Below are positions 25,917 through 34,406 of a DNA stretch of 64,000 nucleotides, one piece after another. Made by a program: the position numbers and the translations under genes. Positions within the stretch are counted from its first letter, which is position 1. Each line of letters opens with the position of its first letter. Below the pieces are notes generated by a model that made no database searches, was not told the origin of the DNA, and was given only the letters and a program-made list of their open reading frames with translations. Location: NCBI RefSeq assembly GCF_001956295.1, contig NZ_MRTD01000013.1, positions 165,723-229,722 on the forward strand, written 5' to 3'. Source of the stretch: Paenibacillus sp. FSL A5-0031. GTDB taxonomy: Bacteria > Bacillota > Bacilli > Paenibacillales > Paenibacillaceae.

Positions 25917-26444
25917 ATGGAACATTCGGCGCCGGATTTGTTTCGTCAACAGTTTAATACACATTATCCTTCGGTTAGACGAAAGCTTGTCGCACTTATT
26001 CGCGATGAAGCAGCTGCGGAGGATCTTGCCCAGGAAACATTTCTAAGGCTTTACCGGAATCCACCGGATCAGCCTGAAGCAATAGGAGGCTGGCTTCATC
26101 GCGTATTAACGAGGCTGGCTTATGATTATATGGATAAAAAAGCACGAGAGCGTGCTCTAACACAAAAACAGGAACAAAGCATACTCGCACAGCCGCAAGC
26201 GGTTCAGTCGAATGAACAGCAGTTGATTGATAAGGACGAGCAGGAACGGGTTAGAGGCTGGTTAGATACGCTGCCCGAACGGGACAAAAAAATGCTTCTG
26301 CTCCGATATGAAGGATACAGCTATGCGGAAATCGCAGAGCAGCTCCAGTTGCGGCAGCCGCAGGTCGGGACGATGCTGCGCAGAGCCGGGGCTAGGCTGA
26401 AGCGCCATGCGCATAAGGCAGAAGGAGCATTGTCTCATGAATGA
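25917..26444 (+). CDS. ECF-type RNA polymerase sigma factor
   Basis: A 175-residue ECF sigma factor. Region 2 is at about 10-80 (LVALIRDEAAAEDLAQETFLRLY, the typical AEDLAQETFLR motif) and region 4 at about 115-165 (LDTLPERDKKMLLLRYEGYS followed by YAEIAEQLQLRQPQVGTML). Start: the longer TTG start at 25848 has no SD, while ATG 25917 has AAGGAGGT seven bases away. Next gene, 65 bases on, encodes a single-span membrane protein that is the likely anti-sigma factor, and two ABC genes follow by overlaps, an arrangement like the Bacillus sigY-yxl operon. Members of this class respond to envelope stress. Autoregulation is likely but I did not find a convincing -35/-10 pair. Confidence 0.92.
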   Translation: MEHSAPDLFRQQFNTHYPSVRRKLVALIRDEAAAEDLAQETFLRLYRNPPDQPEAIGGWLHRVLTRLAYDYMDKKARERALTQKQEQSILAQPQAVQSNEQQLIDKDEQERVRGWLDTLPERDKKMLLLRYEGYSYAEIAEQLQLRQPQVGTMLRRAGARLKRHAHKAEGALSHE

Positions 26445-26509
26445 TGTGCGATGGCCAGCGCCTGCTGCACCTAGCATGAAAGGTCAAAACCTTTTAGGAG
26501 GAGTTCAAG

Positions 26510-27685
26510 ATGACAAAAAATGATGAAATAAACAAAAAAGAAGCAGAGCAAATGTCGGCTGCATGGGCGCGTCTAGAGAAACAGCTTCAAGCCTCAGAGC
26601 AATCGCCGCTTTGGGAGCAATGGGAAGAACAAGGCAAGCACGCTGCTGAGTTCAATAAGGAGACAACAGCTGCAGCTAGCGCTGCGCATACAAAAGCTGC
26701 TACCGCTCAAACGTATCCAGAACAAATGCAAGCAAATGCGGTTCCGCTAGGACGAGCTCGTGCTTCATCCAGTCCAGCTGCTAATAAACCGAATAAAAGT
26801 GGAGCTGTAGGCCGCTGGTTCAAAAGGAATGTTGGCAAAACAATAGCGGCATGCGCAGCAGCTGTCATTACGGTGGTTATTGCGACCCCCTCAACAAATG
26901 AAGCATTGGCGGCATGGCTTAATACGTTCCGAATGGATAACGTAATGATTGTGCAGCAAAATGATTTGGAGTCGCTCATGAACAGCTTCATGAAGGATGG
27001 CGAAACGCGTGAAACCGTTAACCGTTTCGGTACCTTCGAGCAGACGACTGTCGGAAGCTGGTCAAAGATGACCGTAGAACAAGCTACTAAGGAGCTGGGC
27101 TTTGCTGTTCCAACATTGACGGTTCCAGAGATTCAGTTAGGTGCCATATCATCGATGTCAGCTCAGACGATAGCCTTCCGCCTAAATGTGGATGAAATCA
27201 ATAGTGCAATGCGTAAGCTGGGCGCGGATAAGCTGCTGCCGAAATCAGTAGACGGCAAAGCAATTGAATTCAACGCAGGCCAAGGCGTAACGATCACGTA
27301 TGAACCTAAGGAAGGAAGTACTTCTAAGCAAAGCCTATGGGTTGAATATATCAAGCAGCCTAGCATCAAAATGGATCCTTCAGTGGATGCAAAGGATGCC
27401 TATGAGGCTATCATTCGCTTCCCAGCGCTTCCTGATCATTTGCGCAAATCGCTTGTGCAAGCATCAAACATGGAAAACGGAGAAATTCCATTTCCGCTCA
27501 TTACAAATGAAAAGCCGGAGAAAATCGTTATTGAAGGGGTTGATGTATATTTGAATCAATCCGCTGACCATAGTTACGCAAATGCGATGTGGCTTAAAGA
27601 TGGCGTTGTAGCAAGCGCACACTTTAACGATTTTGAGGACAAACAAAAAGTACAGTCGCTTATTGCGGAGCTGATTCATCCATGA
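26510..27685 (+). CDS. Membrane anti-sigma factor-like protein with extracellular domain
   Basis: A 391-residue protein with one TM segment (about 111-129, IAACAAAVITVVIATP). The cytosolic part (1-105) has an acidic/Gln-rich helix (EAEQMSAAWARLEKQLQAS) and a low-complexity Ala/Thr linker; the extracellular part (about 130-391) resembles the DUF4367-type domain found in anti-sigma factors of Paenibacillus. It immediately follows the sigma gene and its stop overlaps the ABC ATPase start (ATGA). The likely role is to hold the sigma factor and release it on an envelope signal. No CxxC zinc anti-sigma motif (ZAS) is present, so binding must be of another type. SD aggagg is well placed. Function is inferred from context. 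Confidence 0.75.
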   Translation: MTKNDEINKKEAEQMSAAWARLEKQLQASEQSPLWEQWEEQGKHAAEFNKETTAAASAAHTKAATAQTYPEQMQANAVPLGRARASSSPAANKPNKSGAVGRWFKRNVGKTIAACAAAVITVVIATPSTNEALAAWLNTFRMDNVMIVQQNDLESLMNSFMKDGETRETVNRFGTFEQTTVGSWSKMTVEQATKELGFAVPTLTVPEIQLGAISSMSAQTIAFRLNVDEINSAMRKLGADKLLPKSVDGKAIEFNAGQGVTITYEPKEGSTSKQSLWVEYIKQPSIKMDPSVDAKDAYEAIIRFPALPDHLRKSLVQASNMENGEIPFPLITNEKPEKIVIEGVDVYLNQSADHSYANAMWLKDGVVASAHFNDFEDKQKVQSLIAELIHP

Positions 27686-28635
27686 GTGCTGTTGCTATTG
27701 AAACCATCGGATTATGCAAGGATTACGGTGAAGGACGAGGCTGCCACGATGTTACACTGACGATTAGAGAAGGGGAAGCCTTTGGCTTCCTCGGTCCTAA
27801 TGGAGCGGGAAAAAGCACGATAGTGAAAATGCTCACAGGCCTTATTAAACCAACCTCAGGTAAAGCTCAAATCTTCGGACAGCCTTCAGGATCAATCGAG
27901 GCTAGACGGAGATTTGGCTATTTGCCTGAGTTGTTTCGTTATCCGGATTGGTTGACGGGCGAAGAGGTTTTGGCTTTTCATGCAAAGTTGTGTGAGCTCG
28001 ACCGCTCTATGGCCAAACGACGCATTCATCAGCTTCTCGACGATGTGGGCATTGGCAGCCGGGGAAGCGACAGGCTCAAAGGGTATTCGAAGGGGATGCA
28101 GCAGCGGCTTGGACTCGCATGCGCTTTACTCACAAATCCGGATATCGTTTTTCTTGATGAGCCGGCTTCAGCGCTTGATCCTGTTGGCAGACATGAGGTG
28201 CGAGATTTGCTTGCTAGGCTGAGAAGCCAAGGGAAAACGATCTTTCTTAATTCGCATTTGCTTGAGGATGTGGAACAGTTATGCGATAAAGTCGCTCTAC
28301 TGAATAACGGTAAAGTGCTGGCGGAGGGAAAGGTATCCGATGTGCTGAGCTCGCAGTCGAGCTGGCGATTGCGAGTCAGCGGTTATACCCCTTTAGCAGC
28401 TGAACGTATCCAGCAATTGCTAGGAGCGAATGTGGTTGTGTCGAACGCTGAGCATGATGAAACATCTGTTTGGCTGGAGATTGAACTGGAAAATGACGAG
28501 CAAATAGGGTTGGTCAATTATATTCTTATTGAGCTGGGTTTGACGCTGTATGAGGTTGGGAAATTGCAATCACGGCTCGATGAATGGTTTATGCAGGCCG
28601 TAACAGGCCTTGAGCATAGGGGGGAGCGCAGATGA
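27682..28635 (+). CDS. ABC transporter ATP-binding protein
   Basis: A 317-residue cytosolic ATPase. Walker A GPNGAGKST (about 39-47), Q-loop region YLPELFRYPDWLTG, signature YSKGMQQRLGLA, Walker B VFLDEPASALDPVGR, and the switch His in LNSHLLEDVEQLC. The last 90 residues form the accessory domain common in drug/antibiotic exporters of this type. ATG overlaps the anti-sigma stop by four bases and its stop overlaps the permease start, so the two ABC proteins are made together. It pairs with the 289-residue permease next door. Substrate unknown; association with an ECF sigma suggests envelope defence or peptide export. Confidence 0.92.
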   Translation: MSAVAIETIGLCKDYGEGRGCHDVTLTIREGEAFGFLGPNGAGKSTIVKMLTGLIKPTSGKAQIFGQPSGSIEARRRFGYLPELFRYPDWLTGEEVLAFHAKLCELDRSMAKRRIHQLLDDVGIGSRGSDRLKGYSKGMQQRLGLACALLTNPDIVFLDEPASALDPVGRHEVRDLLARLRSQGKTIFLNSHLLEDVEQLCDKVALLNNGKVLAEGKVSDVLSSQSSWRLRVSGYTPLAAERIQQLLGANVVVSNAEHDETSVWLEIELENDEQIGLVNYILIELGLTLYEVGKLQSRLDEWFMQAVTGLEHRGERR

Positions 28636-29501
28636 TCGCGGTTTGGGGCCTAACTTGGAAGGAGCTCGTTCGTAAAAGAGTAACGCTTATGACGGTCATC
28701 ATGACGGTTCTCTTCTGGATTGCTTACTGGTTTATTGCTGATGCTATCGCCGGTGGCGAGGTGAATGTTGCGACTTCTATGAACTTATTCGAAAATTTTG
28801 CCCGCAGTGCAATGATTATGACATTAGGTTTCTTCTTTGGCGCTTTTGCCGTTGCTTTCCTATCTATATTCAGCTCCGTGGCGGCTGTGACAGGGGAAGC
28901 AGAGCAAGGCGTTCTTCAATCCGTACTCGCAAGGCCCATTGCGCGCTGGAAGTGGTTTTTGGGCAGATGGCTCGGCTTTGTCAGTTACGTTGCGTTATAT
29001 GCATTCCTGTTATTCAGCTCAATTATTCTTATCAGCTGGGCAGAAACTGGCGTCTTATTCAGCATGATGGTGTACTTCAAATCACTTTTGTTTTTTATGT
29101 CTGTTATTCCGCTATTAGTATCCTTAACGATGCTTGGCTCCTGTTATTTAAGTCCTTTGGGAAATGGCATTTGGATGACGATGCTCTTCGGTATGGGCTG
29201 GCTTGGCAGTACGATTGGCCGGTTTATGAGCACAGGTAGGATTCAAATGAAAGGGATGCAAACACTTGAGACCATCACAGGCTTAATTAAGCTGGCTATG
29301 CCGGCGGATACGTTGCAGCAGCGCATGCTTAACGAATTATTTTCAATCTCTGAGCTTAGAGGCTTATATAACATTAACGCAGAGCTAAGTATTTTCTCTA
29401 TTAACGGAGCGGCATCAAATTCCTTTTTAATTTATTGCGGTATTTACACGGCTGCGCTGCTCGGCATAGGTATACTAATTATGAAGCGAAAAGATTTTTA
29501 A
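28632..29501 (+). CDS. ABC-2-type transporter permease
   Basis: A 289-residue integral membrane protein with six predicted TM helices (around 19-40, 60-85, 108-135, 142-165, 175-195, 262-285). No catalytic motifs are expected; the pattern of ABC2_membrane_2 permeases (SSVAAVTGEAEQGVLQSVLARPIARWKWFLG) is present, in which the E-G-L-Q segment is the coupling region. It partners with the upstream ATPase by a four-base overlap. Last gene of the sigma operon, followed by two terminator-like hairpins. The substrate is unknown. Confidence 0.88.
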   Translation: MIAVWGLTWKELVRKRVTLMTVIMTVLFWIAYWFIADAIAGGEVNVATSMNLFENFARSAMIMTLGFFFGAFAVAFLSIFSSVAAVTGEAEQGVLQSVLARPIARWKWFLGRWLGFVSYVALYAFLLFSSIILISWAETGVLFSMMVYFKSLLFFMSVIPLLVSLTMLGSCYLSPLGNGIWMTMLFGMGWLGSTIGRFMSTGRIQMKGMQTLETITGLIKLAMPADTLQQRMLNELFSISELRGLYNINAELSIFSINGAASNSFLIYCGIYTAALLGIGILIMKRKDF

Positions 29502-29503
29502 GC

Positions 29504-29543
29504 GGGGCTGCCCCTTTTTGGAGGAGGCAGTCGACTGCTTTTT
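29504..29543 (+). terminator. Two tandem terminator hairpins after the ECF operon
   Basis: ggggctgcccc followed by TTTTT (29504-29519), then gcagtcgactgc followed by TTTTTG (29527-29543). Confidence 0.75.
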
Positions 29544-29598
29544 GTTTATGTCTTTATGGAAGATTGGATGCCATTAAAGTGAAAAACATCAGTTTAGA

Positions 29599-30102
29599 TT
29601 AAGTGGGGAAGCCTGCATAAATAGCATGATTTTTGTTGAAAATAAAAGCTTCTCTTTCTTTGGAAAATCCAATTTTCTCGGCAACACGAATGGACGCTAA
29701 ATTATTGGGGTCTATAATACTGATCAATTTTTGCAAGCCTAAGTGATGAAAACCAAATTGCTTGCAAGCCATGGCTGCTTCAGAGGCGAATCCTTTGGAC
29801 CAATATTTTTTATTTATATGGTAGCCGATTTCTACCTCAATTGTTCCATCGATCGTTTGTTTAACAAGGCCACAATCACCGATTAGTTCATCCGTTGCCT
29901 TTAAGCAGACTCCCCATAAACCAAATCCATCGTTTTTGTATCGTGCTTCATTTCTTTTTATCCAATTTTGAGTTTCTTGGATAGTAAATGGTGCTGGATA
30001 ATTAGCCATCGTTTCGGGGTCAGAAAAAATAGCATGTAAACCTTCAAAATCATCCTCTTTGTAGCATCTCAAATATAATCGATTCGTTTCAATCACAACC
30101 AT
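29599..30102 (-). CDS. GNAT acetyltransferase (RimJ/RimL-like)
   Basis: A 167-residue GNAT protein. The N-terminal LYLRCYKEDDFEGLHAIFSDPE and the acetyl-CoA loop VEIGYHINKKYWSKGFASEA (Q/RxxGxG/A type) followed by LQKLISIIDPNNLASIRVAEKIGF are the signature of the RimJ/RimL/N-acetyltransferase branch. The target (a protein N-terminus, an amino-sugar or a small molecule) is not predictable. A start 21 codons further upstream is possible, but ATG 30102 has AGGAGGG eight bases before it, so it is chosen. Monocistronic; divergent from the LacI regulator. It ends 97 bases from the ABC operon, with the terminators between. Confidence 0.87.
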   Translation of the reverse strand: MVVIETNRLYLRCYKEDDFEGLHAIFSDPETMANYPAPFTIQETQNWIKRNEARYKNDGFGLWGVCLKATDELIGDCGLVKQTIDGTIEVEIGYHINKKYWSKGFASEAAMACKQFGFHHLGLQKLISIIDPNNLASIRVAEKIGFSKEREAFIFNKNHAIYAGFPT

Positions 30103-30273
30103 ATATTTACCCCTCCTACGATGAGAATTAAATAATTCCACTAAATTATAACAGTAGTTATTCATAAATTCACCGATAATGCTTCTTCTTCGTTAGGTAT
30201 GAAAAGTGATTTAAATAAAAATGCAATAGGGTGCTTGTGGACTTTGCGAGCGTCTGCTAAACTATAGTTGTTA

Positions 30274-30295
30274 TTCAGTAAATTTATTAACTAAA
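30274..30295 (+). promoter_or_regulatory. Possible LacI-type operator
   Basis: Imperfect dyad TTCAGT … ACTAAA around an AT-rich centre, 14 bases before the LacI-gene start. Position suits autorepression; sequence symmetry is weak. Confidence 0.25.
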
Positions 30296-30308
30296 TTCGG
30301 AGTGTGGC

Positions 30309-31346
30309 ATGGCAACGATAAAAGATATTGCGCAGGAGGCAGGTGTTTCAGCTGCTACCGTATCCAGGGTTTTGAACAATGATGTCACCTTGGCAGTAAG
30401 TGAGGAAACGCGTACACGAATATTCAGCATTGCCGAGCAGCTGCAATATAAGCCGTCCAGGCTGCGAAGAATGAAGAAGGAAGAGCAGCTCTCGCGTCAG
30501 CAAATCGGTTTGCTTATGTGGTCGACACTGGAAGATGAGCATGATGATCCTTATTTCTCCTCCATTCGCAAAGGCATTGAAACGCGCTGCGAGGAGCTTG
30601 GAATCAATATTGTGAAGGTGCTTCGCGGCAATAGTCGAGTGGAGATGCAGTCGTTCAACGAGCTGGATGGTGTGATTGTTGTGGGCTCCATCCATGATGA
30701 GGATGTTAATCAGTTGTATAGCAACGGAAATCGGCTTGTATTTGTGAACCATTCAGGCGAGCTGTATGAGTATGACACCGTAAAGCTACATTTTGAGCAA
30801 GCAACCCGAGCAGTAATCAAACATCTTAGAGAACTAGGACACCAAAAAATAGGCTACATCGGCGGGAATGATTATATCCACCGTCTGAATCGTCAATTTG
30901 AAAGTACAGAGACGGATGAGCTTCGCCGTGTTTTTTTCGAGAAGGAGATGCGTGAGCTCGGTCTTTATGATGAAAACTTCGTCATTAAGGCATATTGGTC
31001 TTCAAACAGCGGATATGAGGCGATGAATCAGATGCTTCAGCAAAGCTCGAGGCCAACCGCTTGTTTTATTGGAAGTGATCCGATGGCTGTAGGTGCTTTG
31101 CGCGCGCTGCATGAGCATGGTCTTCGAGTGCCTGAGCATATGGCGATTGTAGGTTTTGATGACATTGAAATCTCTGCATTTTTGAATCCGCCGCTAACGA
31201 CGGTTCGCGCGCATACTGAGCATATGGGCAGAACGGCGGTACAACTGCTGCTTGAGCGGATCGAAGGCCGCGAGGCAGCTGTTCATATGACCGTCAATAC
31301 GACGCTCATTGTGCGGGAAAGCTGCGGCAGTTCTGTGAAATCGTAA
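30309..31346 (+). CDS. LacI-family transcriptional regulator (probable galactoside regulator)
   Basis: A 345-residue repressor. Residues 1-50 form the LacI HTH (ATIKDIAQEAGVSAATVSRVLN) with hinge LQYKPSRLRRMKK, then a periplasmic-binding-protein-like effector domain (IGYIGGNDYIHRLN, CFIGSDPMAVGALRAL, MAIVGFDDIEISAFLNPPLT). The last motif places it in the MsmR/GanR-like group that binds galactosides or raffinose-type sugars. Its stop is 36 bases from the alpha-galactosidase gene, so it probably regulates that gene and itself. SD ggagtg is six bases before the ATG. The sugar effector is inferred from the neighbour. Confidence 0.9.
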   Translation: MATIKDIAQEAGVSAATVSRVLNNDVTLAVSEETRTRIFSIAEQLQYKPSRLRRMKKEEQLSRQQIGLLMWSTLEDEHDDPYFSSIRKGIETRCEELGINIVKVLRGNSRVEMQSFNELDGVIVVGSIHDEDVNQLYSNGNRLVFVNHSGELYEYDTVKLHFEQATRAVIKHLRELGHQKIGYIGGNDYIHRLNRQFESTETDELRRVFFEKEMRELGLYDENFVIKAYWSSNSGYEAMNQMLQQSSRPTACFIGSDPMAVGALRALHEHGLRVPEHMAIVGFDDIEISAFLNPPLTTVRAHTEHMGRTAVQLLLERIEGREAAVHMTVNTTLIVRESCGSSVKS

Positions 31347-31382
31347 GTATTCATTTATATAAACTTTTAGGAGGTTATTATT

Positions 31383-33575
31383 TTGTCTATTCAATATGAT
31401 CAACAGCTCTCGGTATTCCACTTGCAAGCGAAGGATACAAGCTATGTTATCCATATTACGAAATCAGGTTATCCTGCACATGTCTATTGGGGCAAAAAAA
31501 TTCGCGGCGTGCAGCTGGAGCGTTTATTTGAGCTTAAGGAGCGGGCTTCATTCACGCCTAGCACAGAGCTGGACCAATTGGAACTGTCACTGGATACGCT
31601 TCCGCATGAGTATCCTGCATACGGCAACTCTGATTTCCGCATGCCTGCATTCCAGGTCAAGCTTCCAAATGGAACAACAGTAACGGATCTGCGCTTTGAT
31701 TCGCACCGCATTGTGGATGGAAAACCGGCGCTTGCTGGATTGCCCGCAACGTATATTGAGAACGACTCCGAAGCACAAACGCTTGAAATCACGCTGAAAG
31801 ATGATCTGACAGGCTTGTCCGTCATTTTGTCTTATACCGTATTTGAAAACTACGATGCGATTACTCGTTCCGCTAGAATTGTCAACAACGGTACAGCTAC
31901 TTTGGATTTACAGCGCGCGTTCAGCATGAGCTTGGACTTTGCGCATGACAACTTTGAGATGCTTCAGCTCTCTGGTGCTTGGATTCGTGAGCGCCATATT
32001 CATAAGCGCAAGCTTGAGCCGGGTTTGCAATCGATCGAGAGCCGCAGAGGTTCAAGCAGCCATATGCAAAATCCGTTTGTCGCTTTGCTCGCTGAGGGTT
32101 CTACCGAGGATCACGGCGATGTATACGGTGTAAACCTTGTGTACAGCGGTAATTTTACGGCTGGCGTCGAGGTGGATCAATTCCATGCAGCAAGGCTATT
32201 CATTGGCATTAACCCATTCGACTTTAATTGGCGATTGGAGCCGGGCGAGGAGTTCCAAACGCCAGAGGCGGTAATGGTACACTCTGAGCATGGCCTCGGC
32301 GGCATGTCACGCAGCTTCCATGATTTGTACCGTGCTCGCTTAATTCGCGGCACGTTCCGTGATCAAACACGTCCGATACTCGTCAACAACTGGGAAGCGA
32401 CGTATTTTAACTTTAATGCGGATAAAATCGAAGATATTGCGCGTGCCGGCAAGGAGCTTGGCATCGAGCTGTTCGTACTGGATGATGGTTGGTTCGGCAA
32501 ACGCGACAACGACACAACTTCGCTAGGGGATTGGTTTGTTGACCCGAAAAAGCTGCCAAACGGCTTAGAGGATTTGGTTAGCCGCGTGAAGCGTCTAGAT
32601 ATGCAATTCGGCCTTTGGTTCGAGCCGGAAATGATTTCGCCTGAGAGCGAGCTGTACAAAGCTCATCCTGATTGGTGCTTGCATATCGACGGCCGCAGAC
32701 GGACACAAGCGAGAAATCAACTCATTTTAGATTTGTCACGCGCGGACGTTCAACAATATATCGTTAAGTCGATATCGGATATTCTTTCAAGTGCGCCGAT
32801 TACGTACGTAAAATGGGATATGAATCGCAATATGACAGAGATCGGTTCAGCACTTCTGCCTGCAGAGCGTCAACGCGAGACCGCTCATCGCTATATGCTG
32901 GGTCTCTATTCCGTGCTTGAGCAAATTACGTCTGCTTTCCCTGATGTATTGTTCGAGAGCTGCTCTGGCGGCGGCGGCCGCTTCGATGCGGGCATGCTTT
33001 ATTACATGCCGCAAACATGGACAAGCGACAATTCGGATGCGGTATCTCGCTTGAAAATTCAATACGGAACAAGCATCGTTTATCCGGTTAGCGCGATGGG
33101 CGCTCACGTATCAGCCGTGCCTAACCATCAAGTGAACCGTATAACATCCCTAGAAACTAGAGGAAATGTTGCGCTATCTGGAAACTTTGGTTATGAGCTT
33201 GATCTTACTCAATTTACGGAGGAAGAGAAGACGACCGTTAAGGAACAGGTTGCTCTTTATAAGGATGTAAGGCATCTTGTGCAATTCGGAGATTTCTATC
33301 GTCTGCTTAGCCCGTTCGAAGGCAATGAAACGGCATGGATGTTCGTCTCCAAGGATAAAAAAGAAGCATTTGTAGTGTTCGTTACTGTTCTGCAAGAGCC
33401 AAATCTGAAGCTTAATCGCTTCTGCCTCAAAGGCCTTGATCCGAACCGCGATTACAAGCTGCTTGGTGAAGAAACGGTATATGGCGGCGATCAGCTGCTT
33501 TATGCTGGGCTTGCAACTCCGCAATTTTATGGCGATTATGCAAGCAAGGTATACCGCTTCCTCGCCGTGGAATAA
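31383..33575 (+). CDS. Alpha-galactosidase (glycoside hydrolase family 36)
   Basis: A 730-residue cytosolic enzyme that removes terminal alpha-1,6-galactose from melibiose, raffinose and stachyose. The family architecture is complete: N-terminal beta-sandwich, TIM barrel and C-terminal domain. Nucleophile Asp479 is in KWDMNR and acid/base Asp549 in WTSDNSD, one residue later than D478/D548 of Geobacillus AgaA, so the two are close homologues. Also visible are FVLDDGWFGKRDND and the SCSGGGGRFD motif. It starts with TTG at 31383, since AGGAGGT lies seven bases before it and the reading SIQYDQQL follows. No signal peptide, so sugars must be imported first. It is coupled with the LacI regulator and followed by a terminator. 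Confidence 0.96.
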   Translation: MSIQYDQQLSVFHLQAKDTSYVIHITKSGYPAHVYWGKKIRGVQLERLFELKERASFTPSTELDQLELSLDTLPHEYPAYGNSDFRMPAFQVKLPNGTTVTDLRFDSHRIVDGKPALAGLPATYIENDSEAQTLEITLKDDLTGLSVILSYTVFENYDAITRSARIVNNGTATLDLQRAFSMSLDFAHDNFEMLQLSGAWIRERHIHKRKLEPGLQSIESRRGSSSHMQNPFVALLAEGSTEDHGDVYGVNLVYSGNFTAGVEVDQFHAARLFIGINPFDFNWRLEPGEEFQTPEAVMVHSEHGLGGMSRSFHDLYRARLIRGTFRDQTRPILVNNWEATYFNFNADKIEDIARAGKELGIELFVLDDGWFGKRDNDTTSLGDWFVDPKKLPNGLEDLVSRVKRLDMQFGLWFEPEMISPESELYKAHPDWCLHIDGRRRTQARNQLILDLSRADVQQYIVKSISDILSSAPITYVKWDMNRNMTEIGSALLPAERQRETAHRYMLGLYSVLEQITSAFPDVLFESCSGGGGRFDAGMLYYMPQTWTSDNSDAVSRLKIQYGTSIVYPVSAMGAHVSAVPNHQVNRITSLETRGNVALSGNFGYELDLTQFTEEEKTTVKEQVALYKDVRHLVQFGDFYRLLSPFEGNETAWMFVSKDKKEAFVVFVTVLQEPNLKLNRFCLKGLDPNRDYKLLGEETVYGGDQLLYAGLATPQFYGDYASKVYRFLAVE

Positions 33576-33591
33576 ACGATCTAAACTAAAG

Positions 33592-33645
33592 GGGTTATCT
33601 CAAAAGTGGATTTCATTACTTTTGAGGTAATCCCTGTTTTGTTTT
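33592..33645 (+). terminator. Terminator after the alpha-galactosidase gene
   Basis: Stem ggttatctcaaaagt / acttttgaggtaatcc (two G-T pairs) with a 10-base loop, then CTGTTTTGTTTT. Confidence 0.8.
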
Positions 33646-33661
33646 AGCTTAGGTGTGAAAA

Positions 33662-33732
33662 AAAATAGCGATGCAGGGGTCGTCCCTGTACCGCTATTTA
33701 TTCCTTGTTCAAAACGAGCAGACTGCTGCTCG
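33662..33732 (-). terminator. Two terminators for the minus-strand small membrane gene
   Basis: Read on the minus strand: cgagcagcagtctgctcg followed by TTTT (33715-33732), then aaatagcggtacaggg / ccctgcatcgctattt followed by a run of T (33662-33700). Confidence 0.75.
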
Positions 33733-33761
33733 AATTTTCACTTCTATTATGTACTATTGTA

Positions 33762-34058
33762 CTAGCCGCTCATAGAAGTTGAAGCTGCTGCTGCAATAAA
33801 AATAACGAAAATGATGATGTAAATAACGAGAATGATTGCCGCCCAAATTAATGATGCTTTAAAATAGTTTTTCTTCGTTGGGTTGCCTTCACCAAACGCC
33901 CATACAAACATCATAATAACATTAACGATCGGAATGATTAAAATGAGTGTAGTGAGCATCCACTCTTTAATTGTAATGACAGGCGACATTTCCTGATTTT
34001 GTTGATGCCCGTATCCTGGTACACCGGGATTTACGGGGGGTTGCTGATAGTTATCCAT
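33762..34058 (-). CDS. Small two-helix membrane protein of unknown function
   Basis: A 98-residue protein. The N-terminal 25 residues are Pro/Gln/Gly-rich and cytosolic-looking (MDNYQQPPVNPGVPGYGHQQ). Two TM helices follow (about 33-55, MLTTLILIIPIVNVIMMFVWAF, and about 68-92, LIWAAIILVIYIIIFVIFIA), joined by the loop GEGNPTKKNYFKA. This layout recurs in uncharacterised proteins of Bacillus and Paenibacillus. SD gaggagag is well placed. It is monocistronic with its own terminators. No enzymatic motif; a membrane-associated small accessory role is only a guess. Confidence 0.75.
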   Translation of the reverse strand: MDNYQQPPVNPGVPGYGHQQNQEMSPVITIKEWMLTTLILIIPIVNVIMMFVWAFGEGNPTKKNYFKASLIWAAIILVIYIIIFVIFIAAAASTSMSG

Positions 34059-34351
34059 TCTTTCTCTCCTCTGAGTTCATAGTGCTGTAACAATTTGGTC
34101 ACAAATTGATTATATATAAATTCCCATAATTTACAACCCTTGAATTGAAGAAAATTGTTTTTTATTTATAAAATTTAGGGCTTGTATTCAATTATAGCGA
34201 CAAAATAATAGATTAATTGATAGAAAATAAATGATATTATCGATTATCAATTTGTATTTTTACGGGCGGAAAGGAGAGGATAAACTCCTTTTAAGAAGAC
34301 ATAAAGTAGACAATATTTCCATAAAATTATAAATTCCATCCTGTAAGCCTC

Positions 34352-34382
34352 TTGCCCTTGACGTTACGTCAAGGGTTATACT
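34352..34382 (+). promoter_or_regulatory. MerR-type promoter with 19-bp spacer and perfect palindrome
   Basis: -35 TTGCCC (34352-34357), spacer of exactly 19 bases, -10 TATACT (34377-34382). A perfect 10-1-10 palindrome with arms CCCTTGACGT and ACGTCAAGGG occupies 34355-34375. This is the under-twisted layout activated by MerR-family proteins. The next gene, 24 bases on, encodes one. Confidence 0.85.
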
Positions 34383-34406
34383 CTGTTCAAGAGGGGGGAT
34401 GAACAG

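Noticed and set aside
34232..34249. Fur-box-like TGATATT / ATTATCA pair
   Set aside because: The arms are spaced 4 bases rather than 1 and the region is very AT-rich; no iron gene is next to it.
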